A stretch of 64,000 bases of DNA, taken from assembly GCF_019097595.1 (NCBI RefSeq), contig NC_080710.1, positions 18,525,780 to 18,589,779 of the forward strand, read 5' to 3'. Shown here one piece after another: positions 52,124 to 63,119 of this stretch. The position numbers and the translations under genes are program-made. The stretch's first letter is position 1, and each line of letters begins with the position of its first letter. The notes under the pieces were generated by a model. It saw only the letters and a program-made list of their open reading frames with translations. It ran no database searches and was not told the DNA's origin. The DNA comes from Hemibagrus wyckioides. Lineage: Eukaryota; Chordata; Actinopteri; Siluriformes; Bagridae.

Positions 52124-52569
52124 CTGTTTCTATCTTTACGTTTATCCAGCTTATTGTCTTATTAAAGATTTTTAGTCTGTTTTAAGTCTCATACTTCAGA
52201 ACCATTCTAATAAAAATACACTGAAGCACTCTTTTGCTAGATCAGGAACGATATGGTGTTATATAAAGTTTTTCGTGGAAAAATAAAAGATCTTTAAAAG
52301 CTAGTGTGTGCATCACAGCCTGCTGCAGTGAGCACAAAAACGAAATCTCTCAGGGCTTGTCTTTCTAAATAGCTGTAAACGGTGCAAGACGTGAGACGAG
52401 GATATTGTAATTTTTTGCTTAATTATATCTCTTAGAAATTTCACCAAATGAAGTACTTGTCCATTGAAATACTAAAATAAAGCGTTTTTATCCGACCACT
52501 GTGGTACGATGTGGCACTTACTCTCTGTGCGTAATGACGCAGCTACCGGAGCTGGTGCGCGCGTGAGTG

Positions 52570-52620
52570 AACGAGCGAGCGAGCGAGAGAGAGGGGGAGA
52601 GAGAGAGAGAAGGAGAGAGA
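52570..52620. repeat. GAGC/GAGA purine tract in the grik3 promoter region
   Basis: Three GAGC units pass into GA repeats. GAGA tracts can bind GAGA-type factors and exclude nucleosomes; such a role here is inference from its position. Confidence 0.9.
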
Positions 52621-52849
52621 TATGTGCATCTGTCTCTCTAAAAAGTTGTGTTTCATCGTAAGGAACAATAAAATACTTTAGGAATTTACAAATCCAAAAT
52701 GTAACAGCGTGCAAATAGGATTTTGTTTGTCTTTTAAATTGAAATTTGCTTCTTACACCCCAGAACCTCCGAGTTACTTGAGCGACTCTCAAGTCGTTCC
52801 AGTGTAAAGAGCGCTCACCAGATTTCAGCTGTGCACGGAAACGGATCTG

Positions 52850-52918
52850 ATGCGTACACGAGGAGAAAAGGGTTCTGTCAATTTGCTGACACCACCGAGC
52901 GAATTTTGCGTGGTGTAG
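52850..52918 (+). other. Possible upstream ORF in the grik3 leader (22 codons)
   Basis: ATG to TAG, beginning MRTRGEKGS. It counts as an upstream ORF only if transcription starts before 52850. If translated it would be expected to lower initiation at the grik3 start. No similarity recognised. Confidence 0.3.
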
Positions 52919-52987
52919 GCGCAGTCCCCTTCCACGTTGGCGCGCTACTCCAGACCAGTTGTTGCGCCGCGGTCGGAGGCGCTCAGC

Positions 52988-53014
52988 GGGAGGAGGAGGA
53001 GGAGGAGGAGGAGG
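52988..53014. repeat. (GGA)n tract in the grik3 leader
   Basis: Eight or nine GGA units about 270 bp before the start codon. If transcribed, the G-rich run could form structure in the 5'UTR. Confidence 0.93.
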
Positions 53015-53147
53015 TCCGGAGAGTCGCGCGCTCAGCCTAACTAACTAACGGCTAACGGGCGCTTGGAGAGCGTTGATCTGATCTGATCTGAGTTAATCCG
53101 AAACGAGTTGTGTCGGGACTTGCGCGTCAAAGCCGAAGGTGGAAGAA

Positions 53148-53168
53148 ATGTCCCGTCCAGTACAATGA
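53148..53168 (+). other. Short upstream ORF in grik3 5' leader (MSRPVQ)
   Basis: ATG at 53148 with A at -3 (aagaaATG), six codons, then TGA. The stop overlaps the next ATG in an ATGA arrangement at 53165-53168. It lies in a different frame from the receptor. Confidence 0.4.
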
Positions 53169-53206
53169 GAGCCAGTTGGTCGCGAGCAAGAGAAGTCCTC
53201 TCATGA
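53165..53206 (+). other. Second short upstream ORF in grik3 5' leader (13 codons)
   Basis: Starts in the ATGA overlap with the preceding short ORF and reads MRASWSREVLS-like codons to TGA at 53204-53206. That stop again overlaps an ATG (53203), and this one is in frame with the receptor. The chained ATGA overlaps are the kind that permit reinitiation, but whether they are used is unknown. Confidence 0.4.
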
Positions 53207-53286
53207 CACCCACCAGTGCAATTTTGATGAGCGATTCCGAGACGTCTGTGGATTCCCTAAAGAGTGGATCGCACGCGCTGAGAAGC

Positions 53287-53401
53287 ATGAGAAACCCGTT
53301 GCGGTGGCCCCGGAGCGCCGTGTTGGAATACTGGACAGCGGTCATGGTGTGCCTTGTTTGGATTCAGTGTTCTTGCGGGATGCCGCATGTCATACGGATA
53401 G
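53287..53401 (+). CDS. grik3: Glutamate receptor ionotropic, kainate 3: first coding exon (partial gene)
   Basis: Kainate-type glutamate receptor subunit, a ligand-gated cation channel of neuronal membranes; only the first coding exon is in the window. The exon encodes 38 complete codons plus one base. It starts MRNPLRWPRS, has a hydrophobic core (AVMVCLVWI) and ends in CGMPHVIRIG. The basic n-region, hydrophobic h-region and small residues before MPHVI form a signal peptide. The order EYW, VC, W, I, then GMPHVIRIG matches the known start of vertebrate GRIK3; GRIK1 and GRIK2 carry APQVLRIG and THVLRFG there. The ATG at 53287 is chosen because it gives the family's usual signal-peptide length. 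Two further in-frame ATGs (53203 and 53227) lie upstream after an in-frame stop at 53089-53091, so an extended N-terminus is possible. The exon ends in phase 1 at G|GTAAGA, inside a glycine codon. The rest of the ligand-binding and channel exons lies beyond the window. Confidence 0.93.
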
Positions 53402-53407
53402 GTAAGA
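53402..53407 (+). other. grik3: Splice donor of grik3 coding exon 1
   Basis: The sequence reads ATAG|GTAAGATT, a strong match to the vertebrate 5' splice-site consensus. It interrupts the reading frame after the first base of the glycine codon of RIG. If translation continued into the intron, the frame would run as KIIAKHYYAEW and lose all similarity to kainate receptors, which supports a real exon boundary here. Confidence 0.88.
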
Positions 53408-54087
53408 TTATAGCAAAACATTACTATGCGGAATGGACACTGACTCGTGCGTACAGTTTATGATCTTTCCGTGGTGAAAAGACACGCATTGTATAAACCC
53501 ACTGTTTGAATGCTTATTTATTTAATTTTGGCAATTCTTAACACTTAACTACCTCCGCTGGTAAGATGAAGAGAATGTTAAACGTGGTACGTCGATTGAC
53601 CTGTTAAACAACTGTGGATAAGAATGTACACTGTGGAGATTATATTGCTTGAAATATTATTCTGAAATAATCTAGAGCTTCATAAAGCCATAGATTAGCA
53701 CTTTGTTAGTGGCTTTAGATAAGGGCTCCGGCATATGCTACAAATATAAATGTAAATAAATGTGAATGCGTGGTCAAATGAAGTCCACGCTTAAATCAGA
53801 ATATAGCTTAGGTCCGAGAAAAAAATGTAAACAGTGCAATGTTTCCTTATTAACAAGTTCAATTCAACAAAGTTTGGAGCGTCTCATATTTGCTTTACAC
53901 GCACATCTGAACATACTTATGGGTTTGCTTCAGTTGTTGGGAGAAAAAGTAGCCATGCGTTTCAAAAAAGATGAAACTTGCCGACTCGGAGCTGGACACT
54001 CAGGAACGGTGTGTGTGCAGGTTTTGGCTCAGGACAACTCAACAAACACAGGAAGTTAACCTTCAGATACACTTAACACATGAAAAC

Positions 54088-54120
54088 CGCGCGCGCGCGC
54101 GCACACACACACACACACAC
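54088..54120. repeat. (CG)n(CA)n alternating purine-pyrimidine tract
   Basis: About 15 bp of alternating CG followed by about 19 bp of CA, in intron 1 roughly 690 bp after the exon 1 donor. Z-DNA-prone sequence. A second CA array lies at 54203-54226. Confidence 0.95.
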
Positions 54121-54202
54121 TATCTACTTAATATCTGGAAACTACACTCTCAAGATAGAACTATTAACATCCTCTCTACCAGGTACACTTTTTATTCTTA
54201 TA

Positions 54203-54226
54203 ACACACACACACACACACACACAC
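54203..54226. repeat. (AC)12 microsatellite
   Basis: Pure AC run of 24 bp in intron 1. Confidence 0.95.
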
Positions 54227-55099
54227 TATTTAGGTTATATTTATTGTCTCCCTGCTAAACCCTCACTTGCGATTTAGATTTGTGCCCCAAAATAATAATC
54301 AAATCAGCTATTTTACAATATATTTCAGATTTCTTAAATATTATATATGTAGGTTGATCTCACTAAAATCTTGTTAAAGCTTTAATGTGTATCTTCTTTA
54401 TTTGTAATTTTGGAACAAACAGTAAATTTCCATTTGTACTTAAAACACTTTTGTTACTAACCCGTTACCCATATATTTTTAGCATTTCAGGTTCTCTGAT
54501 TCATGAGAGGTTTGTGTGGTTGTTTTTTTTTTTGTGGGAAACGCATGATATTAAGATGAAGATTTGGGATTTCTGTCTCAGCTCACATCTGTAGTCTTTT
54601 TTGCTTGCAAATGTGAAAACAGAACCAATTCATCAGCAGCTGCTACAGCAGCAGAGTCTGAAGGAGCCTAAAATAGAATCTGACAGCTTTTGTGTTTCAA
54701 ATGACATCAAGTTGAAGCAAATCTAGCTTGAAATGAAATTTTACTGCTCTAGTCTTTCTCCTGCTCAGTTTTGCAATGCACACAAATATCAACACACACT
54801 GCACATATGTCCATACACATACACACAATTGTGATGATGCAGCTGTCAAGCCTTTATGTGTATTCTTTGTATTTGTGTTCATCAGTAATTTTACCATCTG
54901 GGCGTGTTTTATATCTGAGGACTGTGCACATCTTTAATTGTGTTAGCACATGTGTATGTGTTTTTCAGGCTACGTGAAATATTTTAGACTATATGTTTAT
55001 ATATCTTAAACATAATCCACAAGAAATGGTTAGAATTTATATATGTATTTTGTAAACAAAAAGTCAAAGCTATTGCTATGCTTTACACTGAGCTTTAAA

Positions 55100-55450
55100 G
55101 CCTTTATGCTCAGGCCACTAGATGGCTCTCTTTGAATTATTGCATAGACGAAATGTTTCTCCTTAGATTTGCTTACAGCATTATAAAAACGCAAGTGAAA
55201 TTCATTAACGGGGGTGCCATCCAGAGAGGGAGGAGGGATGGGTCTGTGTCTCCCCATGAGGTAGCCTAAGCACATCTTCACCATCTGTGTAATGGTGGGC
55301 ATCCAAGGTGGAGTCGCTTCCACTGATTTCACTGTTCTTACAACGTACCTCTTGGAGGCCAGATGGCCAGTCAGTCTCACTCTGCGAGACTGTAAATGTC
55401 TGGAGAAGGACCGATTCCCCTGCATTTCTCTGGAATCTTTGCGCCATTGC
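55100..55450 (-). other. CpG-retaining intronic block with CTCF-like motif and an unrecognised minus-strand ORF
   Basis: CCACTAGATGGC at 55115-55126 fits the core of the vertebrate CTCF consensus. Within the block an 80-codon minus-strand ORF (55205-55447) begins MAQRFQRNAGESVLLQTF and contains a GAG|GTACGT donor-like step at about 55348. A TTAAATAG run lies just upstream of its ATG on that strand. CpGs are more frequent than in flanking intron. The protein is not recognised. Regulatory element, antisense first exon and chance are all possible. Confidence 0.22.
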
Positions 55451-57904
55451 CCTCTTGCTATTTAAGCAGAGCGGACTATGTTTTTTAAAAAGACATTTCA
55501 GCCGATGCTGCTGTGCTGATTATAATGAATGCACTAGGGAGAAATTGGCAGAACAGTTGTTCTTTGGTCTGATTTTTCTGACCACTGTAGTGCAGTACTG
55601 AATTTTATTGTCACCTCATGTCACACATTGAAAAAAAAAACAAAACAAAAAAACAACAAAAAAAACACAAACCAAATCAAAACACATAACAACTCCCTTA
55701 CATAAAATTGTAAATAATAAAAAAAGGTTTTTCTTAAATTATATCCAAAATACTTAAAATATATTTAAAAATGTTCTTAATACATTTTAACTTGTCTGAA
55801 ATTGTAGATTAATTTATTAGGTTTTATTAACATCTCAATATCTCAATAAATCCTGTCGTTTAATTTTATCTCCATGATAGACATAATTTAAAATAATAAA
55901 AGCAGATGTCTCCATAATGCATAACTGTTGTTTTTAAGCACTGTAAATCACACATTTGCCATTGTCTCATCTTCGGTATATTCAGACGATGGATGAAACT
56001 AATTTATGGCCTCTGGCTCTCATTCTATTTCTGAACAAGGGAATTCAGTGCCAGACAAGGATTTATTGGATAATCAATTGCTTTATCTACCTAATACTTC
56101 AAGTGCTTCATCATTGCCAGTTAATCAATCCAGCTCATGATATTATGTCACTTTTGTTTCACTTGCTCCATTGTTCAGAGCAACAGTTAGGTTTCTTATA
56201 TTAATTTTGCCCTCATTTTACTTTCATTTTCTTTCTTTTTCTCTTGGATTTTTTCGGATTGTACGGTGATTTTTAGAATGATGTCAGTACCCTAAATACA
56301 TAATTGTTATTGCAGAACAGGCACAACATGAATTAAAATCAGTAATATATGTACAGAACTGTTTAGGGATGTATACAGTTGCATTTATGCAAACACTGGA
56401 TTTGTTTTAGGCTTTTCTGAAATATTCAGAGCAGTGTTTGATTCTAAACCATCATCAGAATCACTTTAACACTGTGCAAATTGTATTTGGAGATGAACCA
56501 GTGTTATCTGTAATACCTGTGAAAACTGACTAGATGAATAAAAAAGTGTATTCAGCAGTTGTAGTTTCTAAGGAGCATTTTTTGATGAATATGCATTGAA
56601 AATGCAGTAGAAAAGAGGTGCTGAAAACATGCTTTATTATAAATAAATATCTAAATAAATAATAAAAATTGTCTCTACGATATATTTGGTGTACAAAAAA
56701 GGGCCCTTAACATGGTGAAATTGTGACATTTTTACATAAAATGCAAAAGATTAAAGCCTCTTTAATTAGATTAATTGCCTCTTTAATTGCTTATTATATA
56801 TTTATTAATTTATTTGCTTGTGTATTTGTTTATTTTAAATATCAACCCTATTGATGTTTCCGGCATTTTGAAGTATTACCTTTAGAGATCATTTCCACTA
56901 AAAATCCTCAGTTCTCAATAAACAAATGTAGGCCTATATGGGCAAATACATATGAATTAGTAGTTTAAAATCACTTGGCAGAAAAGTGTTTCCTTCTATT
57001 TTGATGAGTGGCATGACGGCGCATATGCTTCGCTGACAAGTTGACAGCTGTCAGTGTTAGGTGACTGTTATTCAGACTGAGATTACCAGGAACTGCTGTA
57101 TTCAACATGAGGTCTTTTCTCCTCAGTGGATGATGTGCCAATATTCTAGCTTGTTGAGCTAACACTGAGTGCAGGAAAAATGTGTTTTAATATTTTTAGT
57201 CCTAGCTAAAAATGAGCAATAGCAGTTACTGATTATATTCAAACCTCCCACATCCCTGAGAAACATGTGTCTCAGTAGTAACATAATAAATAGTAGGTTA
57301 GACCGCAAGATATAGTGTCTATTTCTCAGTTGTGTAACTACTATTTTTACATTGAACATGTTTATATTCATTCTTACATTCATATTCACATCTATTGCTG
57401 CATGACATTGTGACGCTAGAATATTTACATTTCTGTTGAATGTGTGATAATATTTTCTTATTTTCTTAATTTTTCTTTTAAGCACTTTGTTAAATAAATA
57501 GGTCAGATGTATCATTTCTGAATCATTGAGTCTTACTTTTAGCCCAGGATTATAAACTGACATCCTGCAGTAAGAAAAAAAAAAAAAAAGCCCAGAAGGA
57601 GAAAGACGTTCATTCATAAAGAGGCTGACAACAAGAAGTGCGACATCATAAGTCATATCAAATTAAGAAGGCCATCAATTGTTGAGTGGACAATGAATAT
57701 TTTATTTTCATCTAAATTTAATTTGTGAGCTGACAGAAGCAGGAGTATGATGAGTCCTCAAGGCAGATGCAGGGTCTGGGTACAGATCGCTGCTGAATGC
57801 TGGCCAGCACTCAGGCACTTTGATGCATGCTATTCAGGTTTCCGTTATCTCTATTTGGCGAGGCACCTTACATACAGCTGAGATGGAGAGTAGTGCTCAG
57901 ACCA

Positions 57905-57940
57905 GACACACACACACACACACACACACAAACAGAGAGA

Positions 57941-57979
<39 letters not shown>
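57905..57979. repeat. (AC)n and (CT)n microsatellite pair
   Basis: AC run at 57905-57930 and CT run at 57945-57979, separated by 14 bp, in intron 1. Confidence 0.95.
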
Positions 57980-57981
<2 letters not shown>

Positions 57982-58691
57982 CAAACTATTGCTATTAATT
58001 CAATAGATACATGTTTTAATTGTTCTTTTGAAATTCAAACACACACACACACAAACACAGACACACAGAGTTGATTGTAATACATGTAATAATAATAGTA
58101 TATACAAAACAGCGCAGTGCTTTCCACTTATACATATGGACAATACAGAAGCTGATTATTTGCTACTACTCCACAAAATGTCTTGTAATTTTCCAAAGTT
58201 TATGTCTTAAGAGTAATTAAATACCTATTACACCAAGGAGGAATTTTCCTGTTAACTGATTACAATTTAAGGTTAATAGTGTGGGGAAACAGACATTAGG
58301 TAAAAATGATCTATGTACCACATTTGACAGTTAACATTACTGTTGACCACAGCAGTTGTCTCTAAGCTGAATTAACACAGCTAAACTTAAATCACGGCAT
58401 ATCTTGTGAGAATAGGTTTACCTGGAACATAAGGATAATTAAATTTTATAAAGATCAGTGCATGGCCAACAGGGAGAGGCGTTAAAGTTAAAGGCAACTC
58501 AAAAACACTGAGATAATCCACTGACACAGTGGGCCTTTCCCCGCACTGCAAGCCGTGAACTGTTCTCAGAGCAGATGGTGTTTTCATATCACGCTACAAA
58601 GTGTGTGCTCCGCAGAACAAGGTCGGTGGGGAACATATGCTCTTAGTAATTAAATAAATAATGTGCAAGTGAACCTTGTAGTGACTTAACC

Positions 58692-58736
58692 ATGGATAGC
58701 GTCAGAGCGCCGAAGATGAAAACCGAGCATTTGGAG
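58692..58736 (+). other. Exon-like start: strong-context ATG followed by a splice donor
   Basis: AACCATGG gives a near-ideal initiation context. Fifteen codons (MDSVRAPKMKTEHLE) with several CpGs end exactly at GAG|GTATGTG, a good splice donor. It could be an alternative first exon inside intron 1 of grik3 or of an unrelated transcript. I do not recognise the peptide. Beyond the donor the frame stays open only through a CT microsatellite. Confidence 0.18.
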
Positions 58737-58945
58737 GTATGTGAACCTGTGGAGCTCGATTTGTCTCATGCTGGGAAGTTGGGGTTGTGTGGGGGAATCC
58801 AACAAAGTGCCTGTGTGATGGAGTCAGATAATATTGTGCTGTTCCTATTTTACTCTACCTGCTTGTCTCTGGAGATGGCATGCCATTACAGCTCGATGTG
58901 TGCCCTTCTAGATTTGACAGCTCAGGGAAAATTCCTGGGTTGTCA

Positions 58946-58950
<5 letters not shown>

Positions 58951-58991
<41 letters not shown>

Positions 58992-58999
58992 TCTCTCTC
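58951..58999. repeat. (CT)n microsatellite, interrupted once
   Basis: CT run broken by one GT step at 58979-58980. Because CT repeats have no stops in some frames, it lengthens the ORF that starts at 58692. Confidence 0.96.
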
Positions 59000-61900
59000 G
59001 CGTGTACTCTCCCTGTCTCTTACACACATGCTGTCTTCTTTTGTGGCAGGTGCTGCAATAGCAGACAGAATCAAATTTCATGTTCTTTCCATTTGTCTTT
59101 ATTACGAGCCCCTGTCTCACCCATCTGACTCTAGAGTGGCCTGGCGACTGCTTGGAAAGTCAAATACAATTAACATGCGCAACAAGCAGCGACATGTGCA
59201 AATATTGTTGTCCTGTTTTCTGTAATATACTGAGTAAAACACCATTGGTTTAGCACTAAATAAACACAAGCACTCTTACACCCACACATACAAACATGGA
59301 GTAAATATCCACCATGGCTTGGCCTGTGAAAAGTCATGAAAAGGAGAAGACTCCAGCCAGATGAAGCCGCTGAGCCTCTTATTTAGTTTGTTAATTAGCT
59401 CAAACCTTTTGATCCCAATTTTGAAAACCTGCCACGTTGCTGTGCTTGCCTCTTTTGTGTGTTGTGCCTAGCAAGATAAAGTGGAACCTTTTTTCCCCCC
59501 TTGCCTTTCAAATAGTGGCATTCAAGGCCTCCCCTGTTCATCCTCCCCTCCCCATGCACACACACATGCACTCACATCCACAATGAGAAGTGCCTTATCC
59601 ATCTCCAGACATGGCCAACATCTGCAGAAACCAGTGTTACAATGCAGCTCGGTTGTTGCTGTGGTAATACAATAGCAGACCTTTTCCTCCTGCTTAATCA
59701 GGCTTTGACATAAAGGATTCATTGGTCATGGTTAAGTCCATATTTAACAGAGTGTGTTAAATAGAGTGTGGTTGAGGATGTCGATTGGCTTGCACTGACC
59801 TTTTTAGTATCAGACTAGAACTGACAGGTATTGTGTTGAATTATGGACCATGCCGTCTTCAGGTAAAACAAAACCTCATAGTATTATTCATAATTCCATT
59901 CCTTTTTTCCCAAAATATATGGAAGTAGACTGATGTATTTGGATTAGTCTCTGGCTAAAACCGAGCCATCTTACTAAGAATGAAATGTACATGGAACATT
60001 ATATGTAAGGTCTTCTCCTAATTGTTTTCAAAATGATCTTGTGAGTTGTAAGCAGCTATTACGCTCACCAGTTCAATTGCTCTTGACGAGGGCTTTGGAG
60101 GTCAGCAACCACATTTGGAATAGCCTTCAGATTCTCTGGAACAGCACTTTTTCTCCACTCTTTATGTCGTTGTCCTTTTTGAGAGCCTGTAAGTGATGTG
60201 GAAACTTGCCAGTCTGTGACTCATCGACTCTGTGCAATATAACCTCTGAGCTTATCAGGATACAACACATGAATCCCCTGTTTGAAAAGCTTGGCATCAG
60301 CTGTCAAATTTGATCAAATGTGAGTATATATTTTAAGGCAAGAAAACATCAGGGCAGAATCCCATGTGAAATGATCAAGCATCTTTAATAACAATCTGTT
60401 GCGTTAATTGTTGACGTCTGGGCATTTGTTTGTTAGGGGAAATCTGTTTTCAGATGTGAAGGCTCAAATTTACAGTGATGAAGCCAGAATGTTATGTCAT
60501 TAATAAAAAGCTACTGAAGCATTATGAATCTCATAACCAGTATCATGTATTTTGATCACTAGATTGTCCTGATTAAATAGATCTAGATTTCATTGCTGGA
60601 TCAACATTTTCCCATTGATGTGATGGATACAGGGATGTAGACAAGTGCTTGTTAGTAAGCAGTGGCAAGTCATAGAGGAGGAGCAGGGCCAGTTGTCTGG
60701 ATACTCTGAGGCACAGTCTGACTGGATACAAAATATTTTGACACAATAGAGTGTTTGGAGGAGTGCCTATAAAATAAACCAAATCTACACAATATACTCA
60801 TATTCTGCTATAAGGAAGTATATAGATTATAAGAAACAGTAAAATAAACCTTTTTGAATGACACTTTTTGGGCATGTGTTCTGACCTGTCCTCCATCTAA
60901 GCTTTTAGTGAGTTTATTTGCATATTGCTCTCTCTTACCAAGAACATAAATAATAAATTGTTGGTTGAAGGTTCACCAATACAGAAATCAGTCAAGTGTG
61001 GATATTCATCCATGTGAATAAAAGCTTCAATTCCAAACCTTTTAGTAAATAGTTATACTTTATTCTACCAATGGATAGCTGAAAATAAATCTGTGCACAC
61101 CAACTAGGGGTGATAGTGAGAAACATTAATTAGCTGAATTAATTACTTTGCTACTAATTGCTTGACATTGAACACATATGTGATATGAAAGTTGCATGAA
61201 TAATCTGTTGCTAAGCAGTGTGTATTTTGCAGTTAAATATATGTATATACAGTTTTTAGAGAAAAACAAAACACCCTAAAGGGTTGTTGGATGAAACTTT
61301 ATACCTCTAAACAAAAAGGAAGCAGCTGCCTCTGTGCCTTGCTGCCTATTCTCTCTCATAAGGTAGTGTCCCAGAAAGCAGTGCTGTGGTAGCTATGACG
61401 GTACCTGCAAGAAAACGTTTTGGGACACCCCTTGGAGGCAGCATATGTCAGGATGTTGCCAAGACACCAACATATGCTATCGCTCTCTAACCCCAAATGT
61501 TGTGGAAAATCATGCATGAAAAATGTATGACTACACCAGCTAGTTTGCATCAAAAATAAAATCTTAAGTCAAAACAATTATAGCTAACTTATTTATACAC
61601 ATATGGGCCACTTGTGCCTAGTAATTACCATGCAATATTTTTTTTACAGGCTGACTAATGCAGTAGGTTTTTTGATATGTAGGACAGCAGAGCATACCTT
61701 TGTTTGCTCCCTTTTGAATTAGACAGATGAACATCCTTCAGAAGGCAGGATATAAACATTAAATTTGGACATGAATCAATACCTGTATTCTGTTATACTT
61801 CTGCCACACTAAAAGGTGCTTCTTAAATAAATGGGTCAAAGCAGAAACCTTTAATAAAGCTAAACTGATTATCATAGAAACTCTGAGAAACACTATTTTT

Positions 61901-62516
61901 TTGGATGTGAATTTGCTTGAGTGCTCAAAGCAGCTCTGGGGAAGAATATTTTGTACTGCCAGTTATGGCTAGCTATGCTACCTTCCATCTCATAGATTAA
62001 TCAGATGGAGGTGAGGGGCACCTGATTCAGGACACATTCAAGGAGTATACAAGCATTTACTAATTGGTGAATGGAATGTCATCTTAGGAAATAATTAGGT
62101 GGAAGTATTGTTGGAGCCAATAGAGGATGGGGCTGTTATTTATGTGGCATCATCTAACGTACCAGTAATGAGAAGCTCAAAAAATGGAAGCTTGGAGATA
62201 TATGGTAATGATGTGGCAGTTGTAGCTTGAAGGTTAGTTCGCTGATTCAGTGGATTACACTGATGGGCACACGTAATGGAGCATGAGCTTTTTCCACTTC
62301 TCAGAATGGTGTCTGTCACTAAATTCCTTTTGTCATTGAACTGCTTGACTTAACTTTCAAAGTCAGATCTGTGATAAGGTCTTCCAAGATATACCTGTGG
62401 TGTTGTGGGACCGTGAGATCACCAGCTGGGAGAGTGTGTTAAACCCTAGCCACCAATTTTTTGTGACAGGTTATCAGGACATCATGACAATTGAAAGGGA
62501 CATAGCTTGCGTTTGA

Positions 62517-63119
62517 ATGGCATTTGACAGAAGCAGGGCAATGTTGACGGTCCCAGATGATTTGGCAGGGATTATACTCTCTTATGGCAATGATAAAGCA
62601 GCATTCTGGCATTTGTGGTTTTGGTTTTGTTGGGAAACATGCATGAGAGGACATTTGCTTTACAATTTTGGAACCTGGACAAGTTGTCAAATTGAATGTT
62701 GTGAACAATGGAGCCAATTGGATTTGTCATGTGCTGAGTTGTTTGCTTGTTTAAAAGTAAATCAAGGTTCCTGTAGTCTGTGTAAACTAAAAAAAGGTGA
62801 TGTCCAACACCCTCCAGCTAATGCCACTACTCCTCCAGCGCTAGTCTGCCTGCCACTAAAATTGGTTAAAAAATCTCTTAATTGTTTTAATATTGTGGTA
62901 TTTTCTTTAAAACAACTTCTCTGTTATGTTGTATTAGTAATTGAAATTCATAAATTCTTTGCATGTACTCCATACACTTACCAAGATGACTTGTCTTTTC
63001 AACAGGAAAATTATTCAAATCAACTCATAATTCTATTAATGTATTTGTTACTAAACCAAAATACTGGCATTTCCAGTCTTGTTCTACATTTTCTGTTTAA
63101 AGCAGTGTATTTATTATAA
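62517..63119 (+). other. Longest open frame of the window (200 codons), unrecognised
   Basis: It begins MAFDRSRAMLTVPDDLAGI. Rich in Trp, Cys, Leu and Phe, with hydrophobic stretches in the second half, and without any domain, signal peptide or motif I know. Composition looks more like chance translation of A/T-rich DNA than protein. Its length is nevertheless above what random sequence of this composition would usually give, so it is recorded with low confidence. It lies in grik3 intron 1, same strand. Confidence 0.12.

Larger units (their letters stand above)
39481..52479. other. Intergenic sequence approaching grik3, no gene recognised
   Basis: Includes the SINE pair near 44.2-44.6 kb, the MITE at 47847, and the candidate blocks at 41640 and 50260. 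The stretches 42750-44238, 44640-46545 and 48195-49160 hold nothing I can name; 43540-43740 (TTAATTAGTGC, GTTATGCAGATTTCATGAAG) is another possible enhancer-like patch. Confidence 0.5.
52480..53286 (+). promoter_or_regulatory. grik3: CpG-rich promoter and 5'UTR region of grik3
   Basis: This is the only extended CpG-rich, GC-rich block in an otherwise CpG-depleted window, and it runs directly into coding exon 1. It contains dense CG dinucleotides (for example around 52555-52590, 52850-52990 and 53020-53130), a GAGC/GAGA purine tract at 52570-52620 and a GGA-repeat tract at 52988-53014. No clear TATA box was seen, which fits a CpG-island type neuronal promoter with dispersed starts. The transcription start site cannot be placed from sequence alone. 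A short GATCT tandem lies at 53074-53091. Confidence 0.7.

Noticed and set aside
52472..53040. ORFs on both strands in the CpG-rich block (minus 52472-52792, plus 52831-53040)
   Set aside because: GC-rich promoter/leader sequence has few stop codons; Arg/Glu runs come from GA and GGA tracts, and no protein similarity was recognised.
57159..57656. 165-codon minus-strand ORF in intron 1
   Set aside because: A/T-rich chance translation (runs of Phe, Asn, Ile, Met), crosses a poly-A tract, no domain or splice context.
58737..59225. Continuation of the 177-codon ORF from 58692
   Set aside because: Kept open largely by the CT microsatellite (Leu-Ser repeats); only the first 15 codons before the donor look exon-like.
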